A DNA stretch of 64,000 nt, from assembly GCA_947451115.1 (NCBI GenBank), contig CANFXV010000006.1, positions 1 to 64,000 on the forward strand, read 5' to 3'. This DNA is from Bacteroidota bacterium. GTDB lineage: Bacteria; Bacteroidota; Bacteroidia; Chitinophagales; Chitinophagaceae. The notes below the pieces were generated by a model. That model was not told the DNA's origin, made no database searches, and saw nothing but the letters and a program-made list of their open reading frames with translations. The translations under genes and the position numbers were made by a program. Positions 21,501-31,900 of this stretch are shown one piece after another; position 1 is the stretch's first letter; each line of letters starts with the position of its first letter.

Positions 21501-24500
21501 TTTAACAGCAAGTGATTTCACCACTGCTGGTAATTTCAGTACTACTTTAACAAGTACAGGAGCTACCAATATTACTTTGCCAACAACTGGTACCATAGCA
21601 ACTTTAGCTGGTACAGAAACATTAACGAATAAAACAATTGTTAATGCTACCCTAACTGGAAATCCAACAGCGACTACACCTGCTGATGTTGCCAATAGTA
21701 CACAGATTGCAACCGCAGCCTTTGTACTATCTAGAATTGCAGCTGCATCTAATACAGTGGGAGGAGTAAGCTCTGCAACAATTGGAACAGTAGCAGATGT
21801 CGTAAATGCGGCAACATCAAGTAATACCGCTAATACTTTAGTGAAGAGAGATGGCAGTGGTAATTTTAGTGCAGGTAATATTACAGCATCTTTAACAGGC
21901 GATGTGGTGGGTAATGTAACCGGTAATGTGACTGGTAATTTAGCAGGTAATGCAAGTACCACTTCACAATTGGCTACAGCAAGAACTATCTATGGTAATT
22001 CATTTGATGGTACTGCAGATTTAGGTCAAGCCATTGGAGGTACTTATGGAGGTACTGGAATAAATAATGGAAGTAAAACAATTACTTTAGGTGGAAATAT
22101 TTTAACGGCAAGCGATTTCGCCACAGCAGGAAATTATAGTACTACTTTAACAAGTACAGGTGCCACTAATATTACTTTACCAACCACCGGTACGATTGCA
22201 ACATTAGCTGGTACAGAGACATTGACGAATAAAACGATTCTATCGCCAACTATTTCTTCGCCTTCTTTAACTGGAACACCTACCGCACCAACAGCTGCGT
22301 CTGATGCCAATAGCACTCAAGTAGCAACCACCGCCTTTGTTGTTTCTAAAATAACATCTTCCTCTAATAGTATTGGAGGAGTAAGTTCATCCACCATTAC
22401 CACTATTGCTGCTGATATTGCTGCAGCTACATCTAGTAATACCGCAAATACTTTAGTGAAAAGAGATGGCAGTGGTAATTTTAGTGCAGGTATAATTACA
22501 GCTAGTTTAGCGGGTAATGCAAGTACAACAACACAATTAGCAACCGCTAGAAATATCTATGGTAATTCATTTAATGGTGGTGCAGATTTAACCCAAGCGA
22601 TTACAGGTGCTTATGGAGGTACAGGAGTAGATAATGGAAGTAATACAATTACTTTAGGTGGAAATATTTTAACTGCGAGTGACTTCACTACCTCCGGTAG
22701 TTTTAGTACCACTTTAGTAAGTACAGGAGTAACTAATATTACTTTACCAACCACCGGTACGATTGCAACATTAGCAGGTACGGAGACATTGACTAATAAA
22801 ACGATTTCATCACCAACTATTTCATCTCCTTCTTTAACAGGAACACCTACCGCACCAACAGCTGTCACTAGTGATAAAAGCACACAAATAGCCACTACGG
22901 CGTATGTTAATAATTTATTTGCAACTACTAGCATAAATAGTAGTCAAATCTCAGGTACCATTGCTACTGATATTGCTGCAGCTACATCTAGTAATACCGC
23001 AAATACTTTAGTGAAAAGAGATGGTAGTGGTAATTTTAGCGCAGGTACTATTACAGCTAGTTTAGCGGGTAATGCAAGTACATCAACACAATTAGCAACA
23101 GCAAGAAGCATTTACGGTAATAATTTTGATGGCAGTGCACCATTAACCTCTGCTATCTTAGGCACTTATGGTGGAACAGGGGTTAATAATGGAACTAAAA
23201 CTATAAGCTTAGGAGGTAATATTTCCACCACAGCCGATTTTATTACTGCGGGAAATTATAGTACTACATTAACAAGTACAGGTGCTACTAATATTACTTT
23301 ACCAACCACCGGTACGATTGCAACATTAGCAGGTACGGAAACATTGACGAATAAAACAATTGTTGATGCATCGCTTACTGGGGTACCAACTGCACCAACA
23401 GCTGCCCTTACTATTAAGAATTCACAAATAGCTACGACAGAATATGTAAATAATTTATTTGCCACAACCAGTGTAAATAGTAGTCAAATTTCAGGTACCA
23501 TTGCTACTGATATTGCTGCAGCTACATCTAGTAATACAGCAAATACTTTAGTGAAAAGAGATGGCAGTGGTAATTTTAGCGCAGGTACTATTACAGCTAG
23601 CTTAGCGGGTAATGCAAGTACAACAACGCAATTAGCAACCGCTAGAAATATCTATGGAAATTCATTTAATGGTGGTGCAGATTTAACCCAAGCGATTGCA
23701 GGACAGTTTGGAGGTACAGGTATAAATAATTCAGGTAAAACAATCACCTTGGGGGGTAATATTACAACTGCTAGTGATTTTATCACATCAGGCAATTATA
23801 GCACTACCTTAGTTAGTACAGATGTAACTAACATTACCTTGCCAACATCAGGAACTATTGCCACTTTAGCTGGTACAGAGTCTTTGACCAATAAAACTAT
23901 TGTAACCCCAACCATTACTTCACCTTCTTTAACAGGCACTCCAACATCCACTACGGCGGATGTTAATGCGAATAGTACACAAGTTGCTACGACAGCCTTT
24001 GTAAGATCAAGAATATCGATTGATACCTCCTACTTATTTCAGAAGACGGATTTGGGCGCAATTACTACTTCTATTGCTACCTCTTTATCTTCAAGTAAAA
24101 CATATTTAAAAATTGTAGATACTGCTAAATGGATGAATGATCGATTTGAAAAAGATACTGCAGCTTTATCTCGAAGAATAGATGCCATTAATACGAATCT
24201 AACTAGTAGCCAAATTACATTAGGTGCTACTTCTATGGCATTAGGAGGAACCTTCACTTCAGTTACTGGCTTAAGCTCATTAACTTCAACCAATTTGGTG
24301 GGTACATTATCTGGTACGGCAAGTACTGCAAATAAACTTACTAGTTCAAAAAATATTAATGGAGTTGCTTTTGATGGCAGCGCTGATATTACAGTGGCAG
24401 CAGCAGCTGGTACATTAACTGGAACAACTTTGGCAAGCAATATTACTGCCTCTAGTTTAACAAGTGTTGGAACTATCACCAGCGGTATTTGGAGTGGAAC

Positions 24501-25944
24501 TGCCATCGCAGTCGCCAATGGCGGAACAGGTTTAACAGTTACTCCATCCAATGGGCAAATAGATATTGGCAATGGTACAGGTTTTACCAGAGCTGCTTTA
24601 ACTCCAAGCTCAGGAATTTCCATAACCAATGGATCTGGCAGCATTACAATTGCTGCTTCCGGAATAACATCAGCGAATTTATCTAGTACGGCAGGTATTA
24701 CCAATGCTCAATTGGCTAATAGTAAAACAACCTTAGGTCTGACAGATTTGATTTTAGGAGGAACAGTTACTTCTGTGACAGGATTAAGTTCTTTGACCTC
24801 TACCAATTTAATTGGTGCTTTAACAGGAAATGCGAGCACAGCAACAAAATTAGCGGCGACAAAAAATATTAATGGAGTTGCTTTTGATGGCAGTGCAGAT
24901 ATAACAGTAGCTGCTGCAGCCAATACATTAACTGGAACAACTTTAGCAAGCAATATTACTGCCTCAAGTTTAACAAGTGTTGGAACAATCACCAGTGGGG
25001 TATGGAGTGGGACAACCATCGCAGTAGCCAATGGGGGAACAGGGTTAACCGCAACGCCAACCAATGGTCAATTAGATATTGGTAATGGTACAGGTTTTAC
25101 AAGGGCTGCTTTAACACAAGGCTCAGGTATTACTATTACAAATGCATCAGGTGGTATTACAGTTGCTGCTTCCGGAATAACATCCTCAAATTTATCAAGT
25201 ACAGCAGGTATCACCAATGCTCAATTGGCCAATAGTAAAACAACATTAGGTACTACTGATTTGATTTTAGGTGGAACTATTACTACTGTCACTGGATTAA
25301 GTTCAATCACTTCTACCAATTTAATTGGGGCATTAACAGGAAATGCTAGCACAGCAACAAAATTGGCGGCGACAAAAAATATTAATGGAGTTGCTTTTGA
25401 TGGCAGTGCTGATATTACTATAACTGCTGCATCAAATACATTAACTGGAACCACTTTAGCAAGTAATGTGGTAAGTTCCAGCTTAACAAGTGTTGGAACT
25501 ATTACTAGTGGGGTATGGAGTGGAACCACTGTTGCTGTAGCCAATGGTGGAACAGGTGCAACAACCTTATCTGGGGTATTATTAGGTAATGGGACTAGTG
25601 CAATTTCTACAGCAACAGAAGGCACCAATTATAGTTTAGTAAGAGAAATGAATGAAGAATTTACAGTGGACGCTACACAGGCAACAACTTCTGCTGCATC
25701 ATCTGGGGCAGATGGAGTTGTTTCTGCATTATTTACACTCACTCAAGTTCCCAATACTAAGAGCTTAGTAAAAATTTATATTAACGGTGTTAGAATAAGT
25801 ACAACTGCATTCAGATTTAACACCAATGCAGTTCCGGGTACAGCTAATGGATCTCCTTCGAAATATATTGGCTATATACCTTTTAAAAATGGTACTTATA
25901 AGTTAACAACAGGGGATAGAGTACAGATAGATTATTATTACTAA
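15556..25944 (+). CDS. Giant secreted fibre protein (3462 aa) with phage tail-fibre-like repeats
   Basis: Signal peptide; 11 occurrences of a TLVKRD(G/A)SGNF motif, with (N/G)xIYGNxFDG, TYGGTGVDNGSKTITLGGN, TNITLPTTGTIATLAGTETLTNKTI and PTAPTPASDANSTQVATTAFV as in tail-fibre repeats; distinct C-terminal domain ending VQIDYYY; TAATG overlap with the upstream gene. Confidence 0.85.
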   Translation: MKKIILLYVFFQLIYSVTNAQIKLLDFISPANGATNPTHIDSLGKGGYMVVPSISNRNAIPITRRKYGMLVYVQAVDSLYKLNSVNLDDLNWVALGLYSAEKVKADAAAANGSLADTARVLRAKILTDSTNITTATQTALDLKANLASPTLTGIPTAPTPADGTSTTQIATTAFVKSSITASSNSIGGVSSSTIASIAQDIAAATPNNTPNTLVKRDGSGNFSAGIITANLAGNASTTTQLATTRSIYGNSFNGGADLAQAIAGTYGGTGVDNGTKTITLGGNISTANSFTTVGNFNTTLTSTGATNITLPTTGTIATLAGTETLTNKTITSPTISSPSLTGSPTAPTPVANANSTEVATAAFVKSQISSAATPATLTAKGIIMLANDLGGTADLPTVNSVGGVSSATVGTINTTINAATSNNTPNTLVKRDGSGNFSAGNVTASLTGNVTGNVVGNVTGNLAGNASTTTQLATARSIYGNSFNGGADLAQAIAGTYGGTGVDNGTKTITLGGNISTANSFTTVGNFNTTLTSTGATNITLPTTGTVATLTGSETFTNKTIVSPTISSPSLTGSPTAPTPAVNANSTEVATAAFVKSQISSAATDATTTAKGILQLANDLGGTAALPTVNSVGGVSSATVGTINTTINAATSTNTASTLVKRDASGNFIAGNVTASLTGNVTGNLTGNVVGNVTGNLAGNASTTTQLATPRTIYGNSFDGTANLAQAIAGTYGGTGVDNGNKTITLGGNITTASAFITAGNFSTTLTSTGATNITLPTTGTIATLAGTETLTNKTLVSANLTGSPTASTPSDAATNTEVATASFVLSKITASSNSIGGVSSSTIASIASDIAAATSSNTANTLVKRDGSGNFYAGTVIANLSGNASTATKLAATKTIYGNAFDGSVDLGQAIAGTYGGTGVDNGSKTITLGGNVLTASDFTTSGNFSTTLVSTAPTNITLPTTGTIATLAGTETLTNKTIVSPTISSPSLTGSPTAPTPVANANGTEVATAAFVKAQISSAATDATNTAKGIIKLANDLGGTADLPTVNIVGGVSSSTIANINTTINAATSTNTVSTLVKRDASGNFNAGIVKASLIGSVTGDVTGNLTGNASTATKLAATKNIYGNPFDGSADLGQAIGGTYGGTGIDNGNKTIRLGGNILTASDFTTSGNFSTTLVSTGPTNITLPTTGTIATLSGTETLTSKTIVSPSILTPTISSPSLTGTPTAPTPASEANNTQVATTAFVKAQISSSATGATATERGIIKLTNDLGGTADLPTVNSVGGVNSSTIGSINTTINAATSSNTVNTLVKRDASGNFSAGTVTAALTGNVTGNVVGNLTGNVVGNLTGNVLGNVTGNLAGNASTTTQLQTPRTIYGNSFDGTTNLAQAIGGAYGGTGIDNGSKTITLGGNILTASDFTTSGNFSTTLVSTGPTNITLPTTGTIATLAGTETLTNKTIISPDILTPTISSPSLTGTPTAPTPASDANSTQVATTAFVRSQISSSATGATSTEKGIILLAGDLGGTADVPRVNTVGGVSSSTITTIASTTASATSTNSANTLVKRDGSGNFSAGTITASLAGNASTTTQLATARTIYGNSFDGTADLGQAIAGTYGGTGVSNVGKTITLGGNITTANNFTTAGNYSTTLTSIGATNVTLPTTGTIATLAGNETLTNKTIENVTLTGVPNAPTALNSSNDSQIATTKFVNNLLTSSSISGDKIVGVIPVINGGTGQSTYTDGQVLIGTTSGTLSKTTLTAGSGVTITNGNGSITVSATGSGGTVTSVNPITVNASGSSFTSTVANANSVPAISLTIPLASVSGTNAGLLSNTDYDIFNAKQVALTAGSGISLVAGTISATGLTTSNLSSSAGITNGQLAYSKTTLGSTDLILGGTVNSVTGLTALAATNITGALTGDVTGNLTGNVTGNLAGNASTTTQLATARTIYGNSFDGTANLAQVIGGTYGGTGVDNGNKTIRLGGNILTASDFTTAGNFSTTLTSTGATNITLPTTGTIATLAGTETLTNKTIVNATLTGNPTATTPADVANSTQIATAAFVLSRIAAASNTVGGVSSATIGTVADVVNAATSSNTANTLVKRDGSGNFSAGNITASLTGDVVGNVTGNVTGNLAGNASTTSQLATARTIYGNSFDGTADLGQAIGGTYGGTGINNGSKTITLGGNILTASDFATAGNYSTTLTSTGATNITLPTTGTIATLAGTETLTNKTILSPTISSPSLTGTPTAPTAASDANSTQVATTAFVVSKITSSSNSIGGVSSSTITTIAADIAAATSSNTANTLVKRDGSGNFSAGIITASLAGNASTTTQLATARNIYGNSFNGGADLTQAITGAYGGTGVDNGSNTITLGGNILTASDFTTSGSFSTTLVSTGVTNITLPTTGTIATLAGTETLTNKTISSPTISSPSLTGTPTAPTAVTSDKSTQIATTAYVNNLFATTSINSSQISGTIATDIAAATSSNTANTLVKRDGSGNFSAGTITASLAGNASTSTQLATARSIYGNNFDGSAPLTSAILGTYGGTGVNNGTKTISLGGNISTTADFITAGNYSTTLTSTGATNITLPTTGTIATLAGTETLTNKTIVDASLTGVPTAPTAALTIKNSQIATTEYVNNLFATTSVNSSQISGTIATDIAAATSSNTANTLVKRDGSGNFSAGTITASLAGNASTTTQLATARNIYGNSFNGGADLTQAIAGQFGGTGINNSGKTITLGGNITTASDFITSGNYSTTLVSTDVTNITLPTSGTIATLAGTESLTNKTIVTPTITSPSLTGTPTSTTADVNANSTQVATTAFVRSRISIDTSYLFQKTDLGAITTSIATSLSSSKTYLKIVDTAKWMNDRFEKDTAALSRRIDAINTNLTSSQITLGATSMALGGTFTSVTGLSSLTSTNLVGTLSGTASTANKLTSSKNINGVAFDGSADITVAAAAGTLTGTTLASNITASSLTSVGTITSGIWSGTAIAVANGGTGLTVTPSNGQIDIGNGTGFTRAALTPSSGISITNGSGSITIAASGITSANLSSTAGITNAQLANSKTTLGLTDLILGGTVTSVTGLSSLTSTNLIGALTGNASTATKLAATKNINGVAFDGSADITVAAAANTLTGTTLASNITASSLTSVGTITSGVWSGTTIAVANGGTGLTATPTNGQLDIGNGTGFTRAALTQGSGITITNASGGITVAASGITSSNLSSTAGITNAQLANSKTTLGTTDLILGGTITTVTGLSSITSTNLIGALTGNASTATKLAATKNINGVAFDGSADITITAASNTLTGTTLASNVVSSSLTSVGTITSGVWSGTTVAVANGGTGATTLSGVLLGNGTSAISTATEGTNYSLVREMNEEFTVDATQATTSAASSGADGVVSALFTLTQVPNTKSLVKIYINGVRISTTAFRFNTNAVPGTANGSPSKYIGYIPFKNGTYKLTTGDRVQIDYYY
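16192..23600 (+). repeat. Long-period repeats, about 200-230 codons each
   Basis: The ttagttaaaagagatgg-type motif recurs at 16192, 16837, 17530 and 18142 (spacings 645, 693, 612 bp) and continues to about 23.55 kb. Confidence 0.85.
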
Positions 25945-25967
25945 TAAAAAATGGTGCTTAAAAGTAA

Positions 25968-28900
25968 ATGAAGTATAAAGGGCTTTATAATTTTTGTCGA
26001 CTTTATTTAAGTAACGATTTTTTAGTAAAAAATCGTAGGGTAGATTTATTGCAAAAATTTAGTATCCCTAAAAAATATTTTGTTTTAATATTCCTACTAT
26101 TGGGTGCTGCAGTTCCTTCTTTTTCAAACACTCTTTTACCAAAAGCAACCATAACCAACCCTTCACTTCCTCCTTTTTTTGTTGCAGGTGCTAATGTTAA
26201 TATCGTAGTTTCTATAGCAGCGACATCAGGTGGTACTTGGTCTGGTACAGGAACTATTGGAGATCCTAGAACTTTTATCCCTACTAATGGCACGCTCACT
26301 GCAAACATCAATAGGACAGAATTAGGGACAGCCATTAGTACTTATCCCTATGTGCAATTAAGTACTACTATAGCAGGTACTTCTTCTGGAACGGGTACGG
26401 TAATTTTTCAAGATACAGTTTATTCAAGAAGTGCTTCAACTGCTACAAGAAAGTTTACCATCAATGCCAATAGCACTATTACAATTGCAAAGGAATTAAA
26501 ATTAACCACTGATTTCCTTACTAATAATCAAAATTTTACATCTGTTGCTATTGAATTAAATAGCACTACAGGAAATATTCTTGTACAGGATTCAATTACT
26601 ACTTCACCTACATTTACTTATTTAACTAATGTTCAAAGAGGGGCAAAGGGTGGAGATATAACCATCAATGCTAATGCAGGAACTATTTCAATAACCGGTG
26701 TTTTACATTCATTAGGACAACTCAACAGGTCTACCAATAGCCAGGTTGCGGCAGCTAGCAATGGTACAGATGCTTATGGTGGTGATGGTGGGAATATTGT
26801 TTTAAATGGCTCAACTGGTATTTCAATTTCAGGGCAAATAAATTCAGGGGCCAACCAAAGTGGTAACAATACATTAGCTGGTGCTATTCCTGGATCATTA
26901 ACAGTGAATACAAGTGCAACTAGTATAACTTCTAATGGCCTTAATGATGGGCAAACAGGAACGGCTCAATTTAATATTGGAAGTTTTACAAAGTTGGGTA
27001 CAGGCATATTTGCACTAAAGAGTTCAACTTGGGGAGGTTATGTTACCGATGGATATAGCAATAATAATCCTGTTTTTACAATTTCAGGTGGTACTTTAAG
27101 CTTAGCTGGAGCTTCAAGTATTTATAAAAATGGGGAACTTGACTTAAGTGCAGGTACAACCTTGGATTTAAATGGCAATTCTGTAACAATTAGTACCTTA
27201 ACTGGAGCCTCTTCTAGTATAATAAAAGGTACGGGAACAATCACATTAATCTACAATAATCCAACTAAACTTTTAACCAGTTTTGATGGTCAAATTACCG
27301 GTGCAGTTTCATTAATTAAATCATCCAATGCAGAAGTTGCGCATGGGGTTTTGGTCTTATCCAATTCGGGAACGGCAAGTGATTACACAGGAACAACTAC
27401 GATCAATTCAGGTTCCATAAGAATTAATAAAGCGAGTGCATTAGGCGCTTCGGGTGCAACTAATAATACAATCATAAAAAATGGGGGTAGTTTGCAAGTC
27501 TTGGGTGCAATTTCAGTTCCAGAACCTATTTCAATCAGAGGAATTGGAGATAATAATTTAACCAATGGTAATACTGACCCTGTTAATTTAAATTATATCG
27601 GCGCCATCTTTGATTCTACTGGAAATAACTCCTTTACTGGGACAATTACTTTAGATAGTGCTGCAACTATTTCCACCTTACTTACAACATCTTCAGCTTC
27701 TCATACTTTAACTTTAACTACAATTAGCTTATCGGGTTATGAATTAACGATTAACAATAACAAGTCAGCAGTGAATGTGTCAGGGATTATTTCTGGAACA
27801 GGGGGGATGCTTACAAAAACCGGAACTGATACGCTAACATTGTCGGGTGTGAATACTTTTACAGGAAGAACAAAAATTTCAAAGGGTACATTGAAGATAG
27901 GAATAGCTAACGCTATAAATAGTGCAAGTGATATCTATTTTGACGGTGGTAATTTAAGTACTGGAGGATTTTCGGACCTTGTAGGTAATGCCTATGTGAC
28001 CAATAGTGGATCTAATTTAATCTTAGGAACAGGGCTTCATACTTTTCAATTTTCTGGTTCAGATAATTCTTTTGCTAGTAATACACTATTAATCAAGGGT
28101 TGGGCAGGAACTTATGCCACACCCGGATCTACTGGAACAGGAGCTAAGCTACAGTTTACCAATAAACAGTTAAGCACACAAATTGATCGATTTAAATTTT
28201 ACAATTACGGTACTTCAGCTACACACAATGCCATCCAAATTAATGCAAGTACTCCTTTTGAATTAGTGCCTGGTAATGTGCCAACAGTTAGTGGCTTTAG
28301 TAATTTAAATATTTCTTCCTCTGCGACCAGTGGAGGTGCTTGGACAGGAGACGGATCTACTGGCACACCATTTACATTTACCATTAGTGCTGAAAATGCC
28401 AACGTCAATATTAATGAAGTATTGACTAAAGTGGTGGCCTCCAATGGTAATGTTAGTTTAAATACAACCTATGCTGCAGGTACACAAAATGGGGCAGTGT
28501 TTTTTAGTAGTGCAGGAACTGCTACTACTACTTCTTCCAATGCAAATACTTTTCAAGTAACAGCAAGCAATTCAATTGTTGTCAATCAGCCTTTTAGTTT
28601 ATCTACAGATGGTACTAGCACTAGTGCACTGGTTCCATCCATTAGTTTAACTGCAGACTCAATTTATATCAACGCAGCAGTAAAATTAAATGCTGCTGCC
28701 AATAGTTTTTCGGGTGGTACAGCTGCTAAAGGAGGAAACATCACACTTACAGCCAATAGCATTGTAAGTATTGCATCCACAGGATCATTAGAATCTAAAG
28801 GAGCAAACAATACCGCAACAGGAGCAACAAGTTTGGGGGGTAATGGGGGTTTGGTTTCCATAACAGGGCCTAATGGTATTTCAATACTTGGAAATATCAA

Positions 28901-31900
28901 TACAAGTAATGGGTACAGTAGTGCTTCAGCATCAACCTTAAATTTATCAAGACCAGGCAAGCTAATCGTAAGTACCAATAATTCCACCGTCAGTTCTAGT
29001 GGATACAATGATGGACAAACCACCAATACTTTAACCATTGGAGATTTGGATAAGAATGGAACTGGTAGTTTTAAAATCACTTCTAGTGTTTGGGGTGGTA
29101 GTGTATCAGGTACCACCAGTTCAACAACACCTATTATCACCGTGAATACAGGTTCCCTTAAATTAGGATCAAGTACAAGTATCAGTGATGTGGCCAATTT
29201 AGTGGTGGCTTCCGGAGCAAGTTTTGATTTGAATGGAAACAATGAAACAATTTCAACCATCTCAGGTGCAGGTACTATAACAAGTACATCAAGTGCCAAT
29301 ACTTTAACACTTTTAAGTGCTAATACAGATGTTACCTCTAGTACATTTTCTGGAACACTTGGTTCAGTATCAATCACCAAAAATGGTACAGGTACTTTAT
29401 TATTAAGTTCAGATAATTCTAATACCTATTCAGGACTAACAACTATTGGACAAGGGGTATTACAAATTTCAAATGCAGGGGCGCTCGGAACTGCCGCTAG
29501 TACTACATCAGTGAGTTCAACAGGAACACTACAGCTAGTAGGAAACAATTTAATAGTTGTTGAACCAATTACAATTAATGGAGATGGATACAATTCTATA
29601 GGTGCTATAAGTAATTTGACAGGATCAAATACATGGTCAGGTACAATCACACTAGGTGCTTCAAGTAAAATTACAAGTGGAACTTTGTCGGGCACAGCAT
29701 CTGATGCGCTAACAATTTCAGGAGGCATTAATATTGCTTCAGCCACTTATACTTTAACCACCGAAGCCATTAAGGCAATGAAAATAGATGGAGTCATAAG
29801 TGGAACTGGAGGATTAACAAAAACAGGCAATGACACTTTGGCTTTAACTGCGGCGAATACCTATACAGGTGTTACCACCGTTAGTACTGGTGCCATAAGC
29901 GTAAGAAATGCTGCGGCCTTAGGAGGTAGTACTACTGCGCAAAATACCATTGTAAGTGCAGGGGCCGCTGTGAATATTGTGGGTGATGGGTTTACTATTG
30001 CAGAACCTTTTACATTAAATGGCACTGGAATAAGTTCCAATGGTGCAATTTGGATACCAAGTACTAGTGGAGCTAGTACATTAACTGGTTTAATTACTAC
30101 AGCAACTGCATCAAGAATTAACAATGATGGAGCTAGTTTATTGACGATAAGCACAGGAGGAATTACCAATACTGGTGGATTAAGTTTAGGCGTTAAAGGG
30201 GCAGGTAATGTGACAGTTTCCTCTGCAATTTCTGGAGCAGGAGCTATTACTAAAGATGGAACAGGTACGGGTAAATTAATTTTAAATGCGACCAATTTAT
30301 ATACAGGTGCAACTAATATTACAGAAGGTATTTTGCAAATACAAAACAAAGATGCCTTAGGTAGCTCTCCTGCTGGAACAAGTGCATCATCCACAATAGT
30401 AAGTAACAATGCGGCTTTGGAAATTAATGGTTCACTTTTAATTCCAGAACCCATTACTATTACTGGTACTGGGTTAACTAGCACAGGAGCCATTAGAAAT
30501 ATTTTAGGAACCAGTTCTATTAGTGGTACCATTTCATTAACAGGCAATGCAAGAATAAATGTGGATGCGGGTACATTGTCTATGACCAATGCGGCCATGA
30601 CCTTAGGCACTTATAATTTAAATGCAGGAGTATTCACGGCTACAAATATGTCTATAAGCAGTGCCATTACAGGTAGTGGTACTCTAACAAAAGATAGTTT
30701 AGGTAGTTTATACTTAAGTGGAACAAGTAGTTCCTACACTGGAGCTATTTCCGTGTACAATGGTGTTTTGAATGTTCAAAATGCAAGTGCATTAGGGGCC
30801 ACTACCGGAATAACCACAGTAAATAGTGGTGCAAGTTTACAAATACAAAATAACATTAGCGCTGCAGAGCCAATTTCCATTGCTGGTAATGGTATTGCTA
30901 GTCAGGGGGCTATTAGAAGTATATCAGGTACAAATATTTTAAGTGGAACCATTAGTTTAACAGCAGACGCAAGAATCAATATAGACGCAGGTACCTTGTC
31001 CATGACAAGTACTGGAACAGCTTTGGCGCTAGATGTAAACAATTTAAATATTGGTGTGTACACATCAACAAGTATCTATGTGACTGGTGCGATAACAGGA
31101 TCGGGAACATTAACAAAAGACAGTACTGGTATTTTATATTTAAGTGGTAATAGTGCTACCTATGCTGGTGCCGTAAATATTTACAATGGTGCTATTAATA
31201 TTCAAACGCAGGCCAATGTATTAGGAACAGTAGCTGGAGCAACCAATGTTTACAATGGGGCTGCTTTACAAATCCAAGGTAATTTAACTACCGCAGAACC
31301 AGTCAATATTATAGGAACTGGTATTAGTGGTTTAGGCGCCATAAGAAGTATTTCAGGTACCAATACCTTTAGTGGTGCCATCAGTTTAAATGGAGCAGCA
31401 AGAATAAATGTGGATGCAGGTACTTTATCCACTACTGGGATTACCATGGGTAGTTATGCTTTAAATACGGGCGTGTATTCAGGAACAACCATGGCGGTCA
31501 ATGGATTAATGACAAGTGATGCAGGAAGTATTTTGACAAAAGATAGTACAGGAACTTTAATTTTAGCAGGAGCCAATACAGGACTTTTAGGAACGATAAA
31601 TGTTTACAATGGAGTTTTAAGAACGCAGCATGCTGATGCATTAGGAGCAGCATCTTCATCAACAAATATCATTTCAAGTGGAGCAGCTCTAGAAATTAGT
31701 GGAGCAACTGCCTTAACCATTGCCGAGCCTATTAATATCAATGGAACGGGTGTAAGTAGTGGAGGTGCCATTAGATTAATTGGAACATCTGCTGCAGCCA
31801 CCTTAACAGGAGGTTTGACTGCACAAACAGCTTCAAGGATAAATACAGATGCAACAACTGGAACTAGTACTTTAACTATTAGTACAACAGGCATTAGCAA

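Noticed and set aside
24489-24686. Forward 65-aa ORF in an alternative frame (MEWNCHRSRQWRNRF...)
   Set aside because: Lies entirely inside the 3462-aa gene in another frame; composition is not protein-like.
15774-25628. Series of antisense ORFs (68-221 aa) across the tail-fibre-like gene
   Set aside because: Same repetitive-composition artefact; near-identical antisense peptides recur with the sense repeats.
15556-25944. Prophage or phage-tail-like particle inferred from tail-fibre motifs
   Set aside because: No capsid, tail tube, sheath, baseplate, terminase, integrase or lysis genes in the window; the gene has a Sec signal peptide and overlaps another secreted-protein gene.
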